A DNA stretch of 15,265 nucleotides from Deltaproteobacteria bacterium (GTDB taxonomy: Bacteria > Myxococcota_A > UBA9160 > UBA4427): the NCBI GenBank assembly GCA_011051925.1, contig DRKE01000525.1, positions 1-15,265 on the forward strand, written 5' to 3'. Made by a program: the position numbers and the translations under genes. Shown piece after piece: positions 6,705-14,279 of the stretch. Each line of letters starts with the position of its first letter. The stretch's first letter is position 1. The notes under the pieces were generated by a model that saw only the letters and a program-made list of their open reading frames with translations, searched no databases and was not told where the DNA came from.

Positions 6705-8804
6705 ATGAGCACGCCGCTGAGCCAGGCCGAGAAAACCTCGATCCTCGAGGCATTGTCCAGTGCCGACGAGGAGGTGCGCCGACTCGCGGTCGAGCAGCTC
6801 CTGTTGCTTCCGATTCACGAAGCGGCGGAACAGCTCCATGAATGCCTCGGCGATTCCGGCTGGCGCGTGCGAAAAGCAGCGGTCGAAAGGCTGGTCGCCT
6901 GTGGCGGGCAGGCGCCCGTCCAGGAGATGTTGTTGAACTCGCTGGCCGACGGAGAGAATCCGGGTCGCCGGAACTCCGCGTTCGAGGCGCTGGTGGGGTG
7001 TGGCTCCCGGGCCACGGCCCGGCTCATCCAGGAACTCGGCAATGCCGATCCCGATGTCCGCAAGCTCGTCATCGATGCTCTGGCGGCGATCGGGGATGCC
7101 ACGGCGCGGGGGCCCCTGGCCGAAGTCGTGGAAGACCCCGATCCCAACGTTCGGGCCGCCGCGACCGAGGCCCTGGGCGTGGTCGGAGGGGAGCCCGAGA
7201 TCGAGCGGTTGACCGCGATCGCCTGTGACGTGGAAGAGGAGATCCTGGTCCGGCTCTCGGGGCTGCGCGCCTTGATCCGGCTCGAGGCAGACGTTCGGGT
7301 CGCGCGCTTCTCTTCGGCCCTCGATGACCCGCTGCTCTGTCCGGCTGCCTTCGAACTTCTGGGCTATTCGCAGGATCCGAGTGCCCTGGATGTGCTCCTG
7401 AAGGCCCTCTCGCGGCGCGGAAGATCGGCCCGTCACGGCGCGATGGGGGCGCTGCTCCGCCAACTCGGAAATCGGGACGACCGCGCGGCCGATGATCTCC
7501 GGGCGGAGATCCGGGACGTGGTGAGGGCGATCCCGGGGTTCATCGAGACCCTGGCAGGGCAGATCGAATCCGCCGACCTCGGCAGTCGGATGGTGGCCGT
7601 CCAGTTTCTCGGCCTGCTCGATGATGATCGGGTCGTCCTTCCGATCCTGTTGGCCGGACGCGACGAAGCGATCGAGGAACTCGCCGATCGGACCCTCGAG
7701 ACGATGGGTGAGCGGGTGGGTCGGATGCTCGAGCATGTCTGGCACGATCTCGAACCGGACGTCGAGGCGCGGGCATGCGGGCTGCTCGGTCGCGTCGGGG
7801 GCGAATGTGCCGATCGACTGCTCGCCGGTGCATTGGACTCGATCGATGCCGAGGTTCGTCGTCGGGCCGCTCGGGCCGTGGCGGAGGGAGGCTTCTTCGA
7901 TCGGGTTCCGGATCTCGTGCGCCGGCTCGAATCGGCCGCTCGACACGATGATTGCGAGTCGGCCGAAGAGATCGAGACGGTCGTTTCGGCCATCGTCCAG
8001 TTGGCCGATGCCGCCGGAAAGGCCACGTCCCGGATCCGGGAACGATTGATCGAGACCCTGACGGGTCGACTCGAAGGGGCCCCGGAGCCCGTACGACTGG
8101 CCATCGGGCGGGTTCTGGCGCGGATCGGTCGGGCGGAGGATGAAGCGACGATCGCGCTGTTGCTGAAGGACGAGTCTCCGCTCGTTCGTCGCGAGGCCGT
8201 CCATGCTCTCGAACGATTCGATCTTGAACGCATGCTCGAGACGATTCGACTCTGTCTGGCCGACGAGTCGGCCGCGGTCCGGATCGCCGCCGCCAAGGTG
8301 CTGGGCGGCTCGAGGCGCGCGTCGGCGATGCGGGAACTCTCGGTCCTGATGTCCGACGAAGACCCCCGCGTCGTTGCCGTCGCCGTCCGCTCGATGGGGC
8401 GGCTGGGCCGGGACGTGGACGGCGTGACGGAAGAGGTCTCGCAGCGGATCGAGGAAGCGATCCGCGCGGATCCGGTCGTTGCCCTGGCTGCGCTGGATGC
8501 CCTTCGGGAGATCGGGGGATCGAAAGCCGGAGAGATCGCATGCGTGGCACTCGAGCGACCGGAAGCCGACGTCGTGCGGGCCGCCGTTGGAAGCCTGGGG
8601 ATCCACGCATCCCGAACGGAACTCGATGGGCTCGTCCCGCTGATCGCCCATCCGGACTGGTCGGTCCGGGCGGCCGTGGCCGAGGTCCTCGCGGCCCGGG
8701 GGCATCGCAAGAGTCTGCCTGCCTTGTTGCGGCGACTCGAAGTCGAGGATGACGCCTTCGTGCGTGAGGCCATGTTGAGATCGATCGGAAGATTGGAAGG
8801 GTGA
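6705..8804 (+). CDS. HEAT-repeat (PBS-lyase type) solenoid protein of the chemosensory operon
   Basis: A 699-residue protein built almost wholly of ~30-residue helical pairs with the pattern D-x-x-V-R-x-x-A...AL..LG, e.g. ADPDVRKLVIDALAAIG (~114-130), DPNVRAAATEALGVVGG, DAEVRRRAARAVAEGG, DESPLVRREAVHALERF and HPDWSVRAAVAEVLAARG from 649. I estimate 16-20 repeats. There is no signal peptide or membrane helix, so it is cytoplasmic and probably a protein-binding scaffold. The ATG has AGGGA at 6693-6697, 7 bases upstream. The frame is also open further upstream, but that region belongs to the zinc-ribbon gene. Established precedent: the HEAT-repeat protein Cpc7 of the Myxococcus Che7 system is a partner of its CheY. 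By analogy this protein may receive signal from the operon's CheY or from the receiver protein just upstream, but nothing in the sequence proves it. Confidence 0.9.
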   Translation: MSTPLSQAEKTSILEALSSADEEVRRLAVEQLLLLPIHEAAEQLHECLGDSGWRVRKAAVERLVACGGQAPVQEMLLNSLADGENPGRRNSAFEALVGCGSRATARLIQELGNADPDVRKLVIDALAAIGDATARGPLAEVVEDPDPNVRAAATEALGVVGGEPEIERLTAIACDVEEEILVRLSGLRALIRLEADVRVARFSSALDDPLLCPAAFELLGYSQDPSALDVLLKALSRRGRSARHGAMGALLRQLGNRDDRAADDLRAEIRDVVRAIPGFIETLAGQIESADLGSRMVAVQFLGLLDDDRVVLPILLAGRDEAIEELADRTLETMGERVGRMLEHVWHDLEPDVEARACGLLGRVGGECADRLLAGALDSIDAEVRRRAARAVAEGGFFDRVPDLVRRLESAARHDDCESAEEIETVVSAIVQLADAAGKATSRIRERLIETLTGRLEGAPEPVRLAIGRVLARIGRAEDEATIALLLKDESPLVRREAVHALERFDLERMLETIRLCLADESAAVRIAAAKVLGGSRRASAMRELSVLMSDEDPRVVAVAVRSMGRLGRDVDGVTEEVSQRIEEAIRADPVVALAALDALREIGGSKAGEIACVALERPEADVVRAAVGSLGIHASRTELDGLVPLIAHPDWSVRAAVAEVLAARGHRKSLPALLRRLEVEDDAFVREAMLRSIGRLEG

Positions 8805-8814
8805 CGGCGACTCC

Positions 8815-9744
8815 ATGAAGAACGAGAGCGCATCGCCGACCCTGTCCGACGCGGAATTCCGACTCTTCACGGATTTCCTGCGTCGGCGCTGTGGGCTCCA
8901 TTTCAACCAGGACACCCGCTATCTCGTCGAGAAACGCCTTGCCAGGCGGGTAGAGGAGGCCGATTTCGGCTCCTTCGCATCCTATCTCTATCAACTCCGG
9001 AGTGGTCCCGATGCGGAGGAGGAACTTTCGAGGATCATCGACGTTCTCACGACGAACGAAACGTATTTCTATCGGGAGCGGTCACAGCTGAGGGCCCTCG
9101 TCAACGAGATCATCCCGGACATCCGCTCCCGACAGACCGTTTCGAAGCGACCCGTCTCGATCTGGTCGGCCGGCTGCGCGAGCGGCGAGGAGCCCTTCTC
9201 CATCGTCATGATGGGCATGGATGCCGGACTCGTGCCGGGAGTCGATTTTCGCGTCTACGCATCGGATATCTCGCGCGCCGTTCTCGCCCGGGCTCGCCGG
9301 GGGCTCTATCGAGAGGCCTCGTTCCGGGAGCTCGAGACGGCGACGCGTCGCCGCTACTTCACGGAGAAGGACGGATTGGCGCGGATCTCCGATGAGGTGA
9401 GACGACATGTCGATTTCATCCAGATGAACCTGCTCGACGAGGCCCGGGTTTCCCTGCTGGGACCGATGGACGTGATCATCTGCCGAAACGTGATCATCTA
9501 CTTCGATCTCGAAACGAAGAAGCGCGTGATGAAGACGTTTCACCAGAAGCTCTGTCCCGGTGGCTATCTGCTTCTGGGACATTCGGAATCCCTGATCAAC
9601 GTGACCGCGGAGTTCGAACTCAAGCATCTGAGTCGCGATCTCGTCTATCGCCGGCCGGTTCCGGGAGAAGAACGCGAGGATTCATGGCACGCGCTGGCGA
9701 GAATCGGGATCGCGAACGCCGGAATCCCGGAGTCGGAACGATGA
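8815..9744 (+). CDS. cheR: CheR chemoreceptor glutamate O-methyltransferase
   Basis: Uses S-adenosylmethionine to methylate receptor glutamates, opposing CheB. 309 residues, close to the usual CheR length. The N-terminal helical domain is followed by TTNETYFYRE (79-88), typical of CheR. The SAM-binding loop SAGCASGEEPFS is at 118-129, ASDIS follows, and ICRNVIIYF (222-230) ends the methyltransferase core. There is no TPR tail. The ATG is 10 bases after the HEAT stop. The nearest SD-like sequence (GGAAGG, 8795-8800) is 14 bases away, so initiation may depend on ribosomes finishing the HEAT gene. The start is the only reasonable ATG before the domain. The stop overlaps cheB as ATGA. Confidence 0.97.
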   Translation: MKNESASPTLSDAEFRLFTDFLRRRCGLHFNQDTRYLVEKRLARRVEEADFGSFASYLYQLRSGPDAEEELSRIIDVLTTNETYFYRERSQLRALVNEIIPDIRSRQTVSKRPVSIWSAGCASGEEPFSIVMMGMDAGLVPGVDFRVYASDISRAVLARARRGLYREASFRELETATRRRYFTEKDGLARISDEVRRHVDFIQMNLLDEARVSLLGPMDVIICRNVIIYFDLETKKRVMKTFHQKLCPGGYLLLGHSESLINVTAEFELKHLSRDLVYRRPVPGEEREDSWHALARIGIANAGIPESER

Positions 9745-10826
9745 CGCGGCACGAACCGATCCGGATCCTCGTGATCGACGATTCGGCCTTCTCGAGGCAG
9801 ACGATCACACGCATGCTCGAGTCATCCCCGCTCGTCGAGGTGGTGGGCGTGGCTCGCGATGGCGAGGATGCCCTCCGGAAGACGCTCGAACTCGAACCCG
9901 ATCTGATCACGCTCGATCTGCAGATGCCCCGGATGGACGGATTCACCTTCCTCCGGATCGTGATGGCCCGACGTCCGACCCCGATCATCGTGATCAGCAG
10001 CCGGAGAGGCGAGGACGACGTGTTCAGGGCGCTCGACCTCGGGGCTGTCGACTTCATCGCGAAGCCCACGGCGCATCCCGCCCCCGAACTCCAGACGATC
10101 GAGGAGGGCCTGATCCGCAAGGTCCATGCGATCCGCGATCTGCGGATCGACCGGGTCGCGGATCGGATCCAGAAGTCGCCACCGATCCTCACCGCCCCCG
10201 GTGCGGAGGTCTCCGGGATCACCCCGGTCGTGGTGATCGGCTCATCGACGGGCGGGCCACCGGCGCTGACCCAGATCCTCGGCGCGTTCCCCGAACCCCC
10301 TCCATGCGCGTTTCTCGTGGCACAGCACATGCCGCCGGGTTTCACCCGGGGATTCGCGGAACGTCTCGATCGCCTGACGCCCCTGCGCGTCCGGGAGGCG
10401 GAGGGCGGCGAGCGGATCGAGGCGGGCACCGTGCTGATCGCGCCCGGGGGAGGCCATCTCGAACTCGAGATCCGGGATTCGCGGCTACGGAGTCGTCTCG
10501 ATCGCGATGTCGATTCGGCGAGGAACGTGCCTTCGGTCGATCGACTCTTCTCTTCGGCGGCCAAGGTCGCCGGGGAGGATCTGCTGGCCATCGTGCTCAC
10601 GGGAATGGGCGACGACGGTCGGAAAGGTGCCTGTCAAGTCAAGGCGGCCGGTGGTCGAGTGATTGCAGAGTCGGAAGAGACGGCCCTGATCTACGGAATG
10701 CCCAGGCAGGTGGTCGCTGCGGGCGCGGCTGACGAGATCCTGCCTCTTCCGGAAATACCTGCTGCGATCCAACGGGCGCTGGCTCCAGGGGTCCGTCGTG
10801 GGTCCAGACGCGGGAGGCGCGAATGA
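9741..10826 (+). CDS. cheB: CheB receptor-glutamate methylesterase/deamidase with receiver domain
   Basis: Removes receptor methyl groups when its receiver is phosphorylated by CheA. 361 residues. The receiver (7-125) is complete: D13/D14, phospho-Asp D59 in TLDLQMPRMDG, S86 and K108 (FIAKP). The catalytic domain (162-345) has IGSSTGG with Ser169, AQHMPPGF with His196 and LTGMGDDG with Asp292, matching the Ser-His-Asp triad of E. coli CheB. The start is the ATG overlapping the cheR stop, with GGAG 8 bases upstream. An upstream in-frame ATG inside cheR would add 19 basic residues before the receiver and is less likely. The basic C-terminus (GSRRGRR) is an unremarkable tail. The stop overlaps the next gene as ATGA. 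Confidence 0.97.
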   Translation: MTRHEPIRILVIDDSAFSRQTITRMLESSPLVEVVGVARDGEDALRKTLELEPDLITLDLQMPRMDGFTFLRIVMARRPTPIIVISSRRGEDDVFRALDLGAVDFIAKPTAHPAPELQTIEEGLIRKVHAIRDLRIDRVADRIQKSPPILTAPGAEVSGITPVVVIGSSTGGPPALTQILGAFPEPPPCAFLVAQHMPPGFTRGFAERLDRLTPLRVREAEGGERIEAGTVLIAPGGGHLELEIRDSRLRSRLDRDVDSARNVPSVDRLFSSAAKVAGEDLLAIVLTGMGDDGRKGACQVKAAGGRVIAESEETALIYGMPRQVVAAGAADEILPLPEIPAAIQRALAPGVRRGSRRGRRE

Positions 10827-11656
10827 TCGAGGCGACGGGGAAGAGCGGTCGGGCTCGGGGCGAAGCGGTTCTCGCGATCTTCCAGCGGGGTGCGGAGTTC
10901 ACGAAGCAGCTGCTCGACGAGAACGCGAGGCTCCAGCGGGAGCTTGCCGAGGTGAAGCGACGCCAGTCGGATGCAGCCCAGAGCGATGGTGAATGGAGCA
11001 AGCTCCGGTCCGAACTCGTTTCGAAGATCGAAGAACTCGAAAACGAGAACCATTCGATGCTCGAACGACTCCGCTCGGTCGAGGGCGAGAATCTCCAATT
11101 CGCCGAGCGTTATGTCGAGATCGAGGAGGAGAACAACAATCTCGCGAATCTCTACGTCGCGAGCTATCAGCTTCATTCGACCCTGGATTCGGCCGAGGTC
11201 GTGAAGGCGATCCTCGAGATCGTGATCAACCTGATCGGTGCCGAGGTGTTCTCGGTCCATGTCTGCGAGGAGGGCGGAGACGTCCTCGTTCCCGTGGCCG
11301 TCGAAGGAGACCAGCTCGAGAAGTGTCCGGAGTTCCGGATCGGCGAGGGCTTCGTTGGCCAGAGTGTCGAGACGGGGGAGGTCGCCGTGGCGGATCCGGC
11401 GACGACCGGAGGGCTGCCCTCCGAGGCGGGCGAACCCATCGTCTCGATTCCCCTCCGAGTCGAGGAGAAGCCCGTGGGTGCGATCGTGATCTATCGGCTG
11501 CTGCAGCAGAAAAGCGGCTTCTCTCCCCTGGACAACGAGCTTTTCACCTTGTTGGCTGGACAGGCGGCGACGGCGATCTTCGCTTCACGCCTGTACGCGC
11601 AATCGGAGCGGAAACTGAGCACGATCAAGGGATTCATCGAGCTGCTGACGCAGTGA
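10823..11656 (+). CDS. Coiled-coil plus GAF domain protein
   Basis: 277 residues, cytoplasmic, with no membrane segment. Residues ~30-112 are a long charged coiled coil rich in Glu and Asn (KIEELENENHSMLERL, YVEIEEENNNLANLYV). A GAF domain follows at ~118-262 (STLDSAEVVKAILEIV, GEGFVGQSVETGEVAVADP, SIPLRVEEKPVGAIVIY, LLAGQAATAIFASRLY). It ends with ERKLSTIKGFIELLTQ, which resembles the first helix of a histidine-kinase DHp domain without His and with nothing after it. GAF domains bind small ligands or mediate dimerisation; the ligand is not predictable here. The start overlaps the cheB stop as ATGA, with GGGAGG at 10812-10817. Its place between cheB and cheY suggests a regulator or scaffold of this pathway. 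No catalytic motif is visible. Confidence 0.85.
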   Translation: MIEATGKSGRARGEAVLAIFQRGAEFTKQLLDENARLQRELAEVKRRQSDAAQSDGEWSKLRSELVSKIEELENENHSMLERLRSVEGENLQFAERYVEIEEENNNLANLYVASYQLHSTLDSAEVVKAILEIVINLIGAEVFSVHVCEEGGDVLVPVAVEGDQLEKCPEFRIGEGFVGQSVETGEVAVADPATTGGLPSEAGEPIVSIPLRVEEKPVGAIVIYRLLQQKSGFSPLDNELFTLLAGQAATAIFASRLYAQSERKLSTIKGFIELLTQ

Positions 11657-11671
11657 ATCCCGATCCGCGGG

Positions 11672-11689
11672 GGGCCCGTATCACGGCCC
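11672..11689 (+). other. Small GC-rich stem-loop just before the cheY ribosome binding site
   Basis: GGGCCCG / CGGCCC can pair around the loop TATCA with one bulged C. It sits in the 50-base gap between the GAF gene and cheY, 5 bases before GAGGAG (11695-11700). It could modulate cheY translation or stabilise a processed end. There is no U tract, so it is not a terminator. It may be chance in GC-rich DNA. Confidence 0.3.
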
Positions 11690-11706
11690 GGAATGAGGAG
11701 TCCGGC

Positions 11707-12087
11707 ATGGCAGGTCAACGAATCCTGATCGTCGAAGACAGTCCAACGATGAGGCAGCTGCTCGTTTTCGCGTTGAAGCGGATACGTGACGTCGAGATCG
11801 TCGAAGCCCGGGACGGCATGGACGGCTTGCGGAAGGTGACCAACGATCATTTCGATCTCGCCTTCGTCGACATCAACATGCCGGTGATGGACGGGTTGAA
11901 GCTGATCAGCCTGATTCGCGGAGAGGAGGACCTGATGTCGATGCCGATCTGTGTCATCACGACGGAAGGAGCCAGGGAGGATCGCGAACGTGCCATCGCT
12001 CTCGGGGCAAACGAGTATCTCACGAAGCCGATCCAGGCGAACAAGGTCCTTGCCGTCGCCAGGAGCCTCTTGAAGCGCGTCGACTGA
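11707..12087 (+). CDS. cheY: Single-domain CheY-type response regulator
   Basis: 126 residues, one complete receiver: acidic pair E10/D11, phospho-Asp D55 in FVDINMPVMDG, Thr85 in VITTEG and K107 in YLTKP. It should therefore be phosphorylated by the operon's CheA. No output domain is attached, so it acts by binding a partner; with no flagellar switch gene in sight, the HEAT or GAF proteins are possible partners. The ATG is set by GAGGAG at 11695-11700 with a 6-base spacer. The frame is open far upstream, but that part overlaps the GAF gene. Unlike the other che genes it is separated from its neighbour by 50 bases, so it may be translated independently. It is the last gene of the chemosensory set. 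Confidence 0.95.
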   Translation: MAGQRILIVEDSPTMRQLLVFALKRIRDVEIVEARDGMDGLRKVTNDHFDLAFVDINMPVMDGLKLISLIRGEEDLMSMPICVITTEGAREDRERAIALGANEYLTKPIQANKVLAVARSLLKRVD

Positions 12088-12112
12088 AGGATTCCGCTTC
12101 CATCGCTTCCCG

Positions 12113-12144
12113 CCGTCCGGATCCGGCCGATCGCGATCGGACGG
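12113..12144 (+). other. Inverted repeat with nested perfect palindrome between cheY and lptE
   Basis: CCGTCCG (12113-12119) is complementary to CGGACGG (12138-12144). A 14-base perfect palindrome, CCGATCGCGATCGG, lies at 12127-12140 and overlaps the right arm, so the two pairings are mutually exclusive. This is the main structure in the 102-base gap between the chemosensory genes and lptE. It could be a weak terminator (no U tract) or a site for a dimeric regulator. GATC-containing palindromes are common in this DNA, so confidence is low. Confidence 0.3.
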
Positions 12145-12189
12145 GACCCGGCTCGGGCCGCGGCGTTCTGCAGATGCTATCCCTCTGCC

Positions 12190-12801
12190 ATGAACAGGCT
12201 CGACCGAACGTGCCGCCTCGGTTTCTCCGTCGTCCTGCTCGTGCTCGCGAGCGGATGTGGCTACCGGAGCATGCTCGCCGCCCCCAGGGCCCTGCCGACG
12301 GACAGGGGGGGAGATCGGGTCGTCGGGAACCCGGCAGACGGGTCTCCGCTCCGGGTTTCCGTCATCTCGTTGCGGAATGATTCTCCGGAACCCTGGCTCG
12401 ATCGGATCGTGACCGATGCGATGCGTCGTGAGATCGGAGCGCGGGGCAGCTTCGACTTCGTGAACGATCCCGAGCGGGCGGATCTCGTCCTTCGAGGGCG
12501 GATCCGGCCTCTCGAGATCCACAGCCGCAGCTTCTCGCGTTTCGTTGCGGCGCTCGAATACGGCCTGACGCTGCGACTCGATCTCGAGGTCGTCCTCGAG
12601 GCAGGGCAGGTCGTACGGTTGGACCCGAAGATGCTGTCCGAATCGGATGTCTACCTCGCGAGTGCAGACCTCGAGATCACGCGATCCAACCGGCTCGAGG
12701 TGCTGCGACGACTTTCGGATCTGCTCGCGTCCCGGGTGGCGGACTCGATCGAGTTGATCGAGAGACCGATCCCCGATCGGGCCGAAGGGGGGGGCGGATG
12801 A
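12190..12801 (+). CDS. lptE: LptE-like LPS-assembly outer-membrane lipoprotein
   Basis: LptE plugs the LptD barrel and helps deliver LPS to the outer leaflet. 203 residues. A lipoprotein signal peptide (~1-22) ends in LASG-C23 followed by GY, the CGY start common in LptE lipoproteins. The body has VSVISLRNDSPEPWLDRIVTD (written here only in part by the family), then ADLVLRGRIRP and a strand-rich section to ~165, consistent with the LptE/RlpB fold. The assignment rests on the lipobox, length and the direct fusion to holA, a gene order common in proteobacteria. No clear SD precedes the ATG. leuS, often upstream of lptE, is absent; cheY is there instead. An unrelated lipoprotein is the main alternative. 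Confidence 0.85.
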   Translation: MNRLDRTCRLGFSVVLLVLASGCGYRSMLAAPRALPTDRGGDRVVGNPADGSPLRVSVISLRNDSPEPWLDRIVTDAMRREIGARGSFDFVNDPERADLVLRGRIRPLEIHSRSFSRFVAALEYGLTLRLDLEVVLEAGQVVRLDPKMLSESDVYLASADLEITRSNRLEVLRRLSDLLASRVADSIELIERPIPDRAEGGGG

Positions 12802-13778
12802 CGGTCGGCGACGTGATCGCCGAACTCTCCGGCGGCCGGATCCGCCCGGCCTATCTGCTGGCGGGCGCGGAACCGCTGCTTCGCGATGACGTCCTGGCGT
12901 CGATCGAGGCGGCCGTATTGGGAGCGGGGCCGAGGGATTTCAATCTCGACCGGCTGGACGTGGCGCGATCCTCTCCGGGGCGCCTCGAGGAGGCACTCGA
13001 CAGCCTGCCCGTCCTGGCGGATCGACGCCTCGTCATCCTGCGTGAGTCGGAGGGGCGGGGCGCGAGACTCGATGCGGCCTGGACCGGGGCCATCGAGTCC
13101 TTCCTGGATCGCGCCGGGGCGTCTTCTCCTGCCGTCCTCGTCGTGGTGGTCGGCAAGGTCGATCGCCGAAGCCGGTGGGTGAAGGCCTTTCGGGATCCCG
13201 CGCTGCTCGTCGATTGCGATCCGCCGAAGGGCGGACGGGCGCTGACGCGATTCCTGACGGACGAAGCGCGTCGCCAGGGCGTCGAGCTCCGGTCCGAAGC
13301 TGCCAGCCTGCTCGCGGAGCGGGTCGGTCCCCAGCTGCTCCTGCTGCGACAGGAAGTCGAGAAGGCCGCTCTCCTGGCAGGGGCGGGGAATCCGATCGAG
13401 CGGGCCCACGTCGAGATGTCGGTTGCCGCCGTGGCGGACGAGCCCATCTGGGATCTGACCGACGCGATCGGCCGGGGAGAGACGGCGATCGCGATCGGGC
13501 TCCTGGCCCGGATGCTCGGTCACGGCGCTGCTGCCCCCGCGATTCTCGGGGCCCTCGCTTCCCATTTCCGGAAACTCGTTCGCGTGGGCCATGGAGAATC
13601 CGTTGCCGGTCCGCCCTTCGTCGTCCGCAAGCTGGAACAACAGGCGAAGCGCTATCCGACCCGCCGATTGATCGCCTGTCTACGCGCCATCCACCGCACG
13701 GACGTCGAGTTGAAGGGCGCGAGCATCATGCGCCCCGATCGGGCGCTCGAACAACTGGTTCTCGTTCTCGCGAGTTGA
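12798..13778 (+). CDS. holA: DNA polymerase III delta subunit
   Basis: The delta subunit opens the beta sliding clamp within the clamp-loader complex. 326 residues, close to the usual size. The N-terminus RIRPAYLLAGAEPLLRDDVL matches the typical start of HolA, followed by FNLDRLDV, SLPVLADRRLVILRE and a mid-region ALTRFLTDEARRQGVEL that begins the helical middle domain. The C-terminal collar region has FRKLVRVGHG and ELKGASIMRPDRALEQLVL, matching HolA endings. Like other delta subunits it lacks a Walker A site. The start overlaps the lptE stop as ATGA and is preceded by AGGGGGGGG (12786-12794), a G run that may serve as SD. It is probably cotranscribed with lptE. Confidence 0.93.
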   Translation: MTVGDVIAELSGGRIRPAYLLAGAEPLLRDDVLASIEAAVLGAGPRDFNLDRLDVARSSPGRLEEALDSLPVLADRRLVILRESEGRGARLDAAWTGAIESFLDRAGASSPAVLVVVVGKVDRRSRWVKAFRDPALLVDCDPPKGGRALTRFLTDEARRQGVELRSEAASLLAERVGPQLLLLRQEVEKAALLAGAGNPIERAHVEMSVAAVADEPIWDLTDAIGRGETAIAIGLLARMLGHGAAAPAILGALASHFRKLVRVGHGESVAGPPFVVRKLEQQAKRYPTRRLIACLRAIHRTDVELKGASIMRPDRALEQLVLVLAS

Positions 13779-13815
13779 GATCCCTCAGGACCATGGCCGG
13801 TGCGCCGAACCCGGA

Positions 13816-13844
13816 CGGGCGGTGGGCGGATCCGCCTCTGCCCG
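13816..13844 (+). terminator. Possible holA 3' hairpin without a U tract
   Basis: CGGGC (13816-13820) pairs with GCCCG (13840-13844), with an inner GGCG/CGCC stem around GATC; the core GGCGGATCCGCC (13825-13836) is a perfect palindrome. It starts 37 bases after the holA stop in the convergent gap before rpsT. The lack of a following U run makes intrinsic termination uncertain; it could be a transcript-end stabiliser or chance. Confidence 0.3.
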
Positions 13845-13981
13845 ACGGACCCCGCGGTGTGGCGGATCGCAACCGGATGGACGGGCCGACGCCGCTGCAC
13901 CCCGGACGACCCGTGCCCGAAGACGCGGCGACGAGCAGGGCAGGAGGCGGGAAACGGAAAAGGACGGATCGGGACAATGGC

Positions 13982-13996
13982 CGCGCCGGAGGCGCG
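13982..13996 (-). terminator. Possible rpsT 3' hairpin
   Basis: CGCGCC and GGCGCG form a perfect 6-bp stem with a 3-base loop, starting 5 bases beyond the rpsT stop on the minus strand. The sequence after it on that strand, GCCATTGTCCC, has only a weak U-rich part, so this is a plausible but imperfect intrinsic terminator. The remainder of the 223-base convergent gap holds no gene I can support. Confidence 0.35.
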
Positions 13997-14001
13997 AGGA
14001 C

Positions 14002-14265
14002 TCAGGAAATGGCGTTCAGGCGCTTGGCGAGACGGCTGACGCTGCGGTCGGCACGCTGCTTCGGGATGATTCCCTTCGTGGCGGCCCGCCGGATTTCGCG
14101 TTCCGCGACCTTGAAGGCATCGGCCGCGCGTGCTGCGTCCCCCGATTCGAAGGCCTCACGACAGCGTTTCACCATGGTGCGCATCTGGGATCGGATGTGC
14201 TGGTTGCGCTTTCGCCGGCGCTCGGATTGGCGGATTCGTTTGAGGGCGGATTTGTGGTTGGCCAA
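14002..14265 (-). CDS. rpsT: Small ribosomal subunit protein bS20, UUG start
   Basis: Primary 16S rRNA-binding protein of the 30S subunit. 87 residues: after the initiator the protein reads ANHKSALKRIRQSERRR, the signature start of S20, then RTMVKRC and KGIIPKQRADRSVSRLAKRLN near the end. The whole length matches the family. The initiator is TTG (14265-14263 on the minus strand); the longer open frame upstream has no S20 similarity. A strong SD, AAGGAG, lies 8 bases upstream. E. coli rpsT also uses UUG, which there is linked to autoregulation by S20, so a similar control is possible here. It is convergent with holA and divergent from the gene at 14469. Composition is strongly basic, as expected. 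Confidence 0.97.
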   Translation of the reverse strand: MANHKSALKRIRQSERRRKRNQHIRSQMRTMVKRCREAFESGDAARAADAFKVAEREIRRAATKGIIPKQRADRSVSRLAKRLNAIS

Positions 14266-14273
14266 GGCGGCCT

Positions 14274-14279
14274 CTCCTT
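14274..14279 (-). promoter_or_regulatory. rpsT ribosome binding site
   Basis: On the minus strand AAGGAG lies 8 bases before the UUG initiator of rpsT. It is the strongest SD in the area and fixes the start that gives a normal 87-residue S20. Confidence 0.75.

Noticed and set aside
6648..8915. Long minus-strand open frame opposite the HEAT gene
   Set aside because: Repetitive look only mirrors the HEAT repeats on the other strand; no SD or domain.
10993..11706. Upstream extension of cheY into the GAF gene
   Set aside because: No receiver or other domain in that frame; the ATG at 11707 has GAGGAG at the right distance and gives a normal CheY length.
13800..14039. Small + strand gene between holA and rpsT
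   Set aside because: No SD, Arg/Gly-rich shadow product, and it runs into antisense rpsT.
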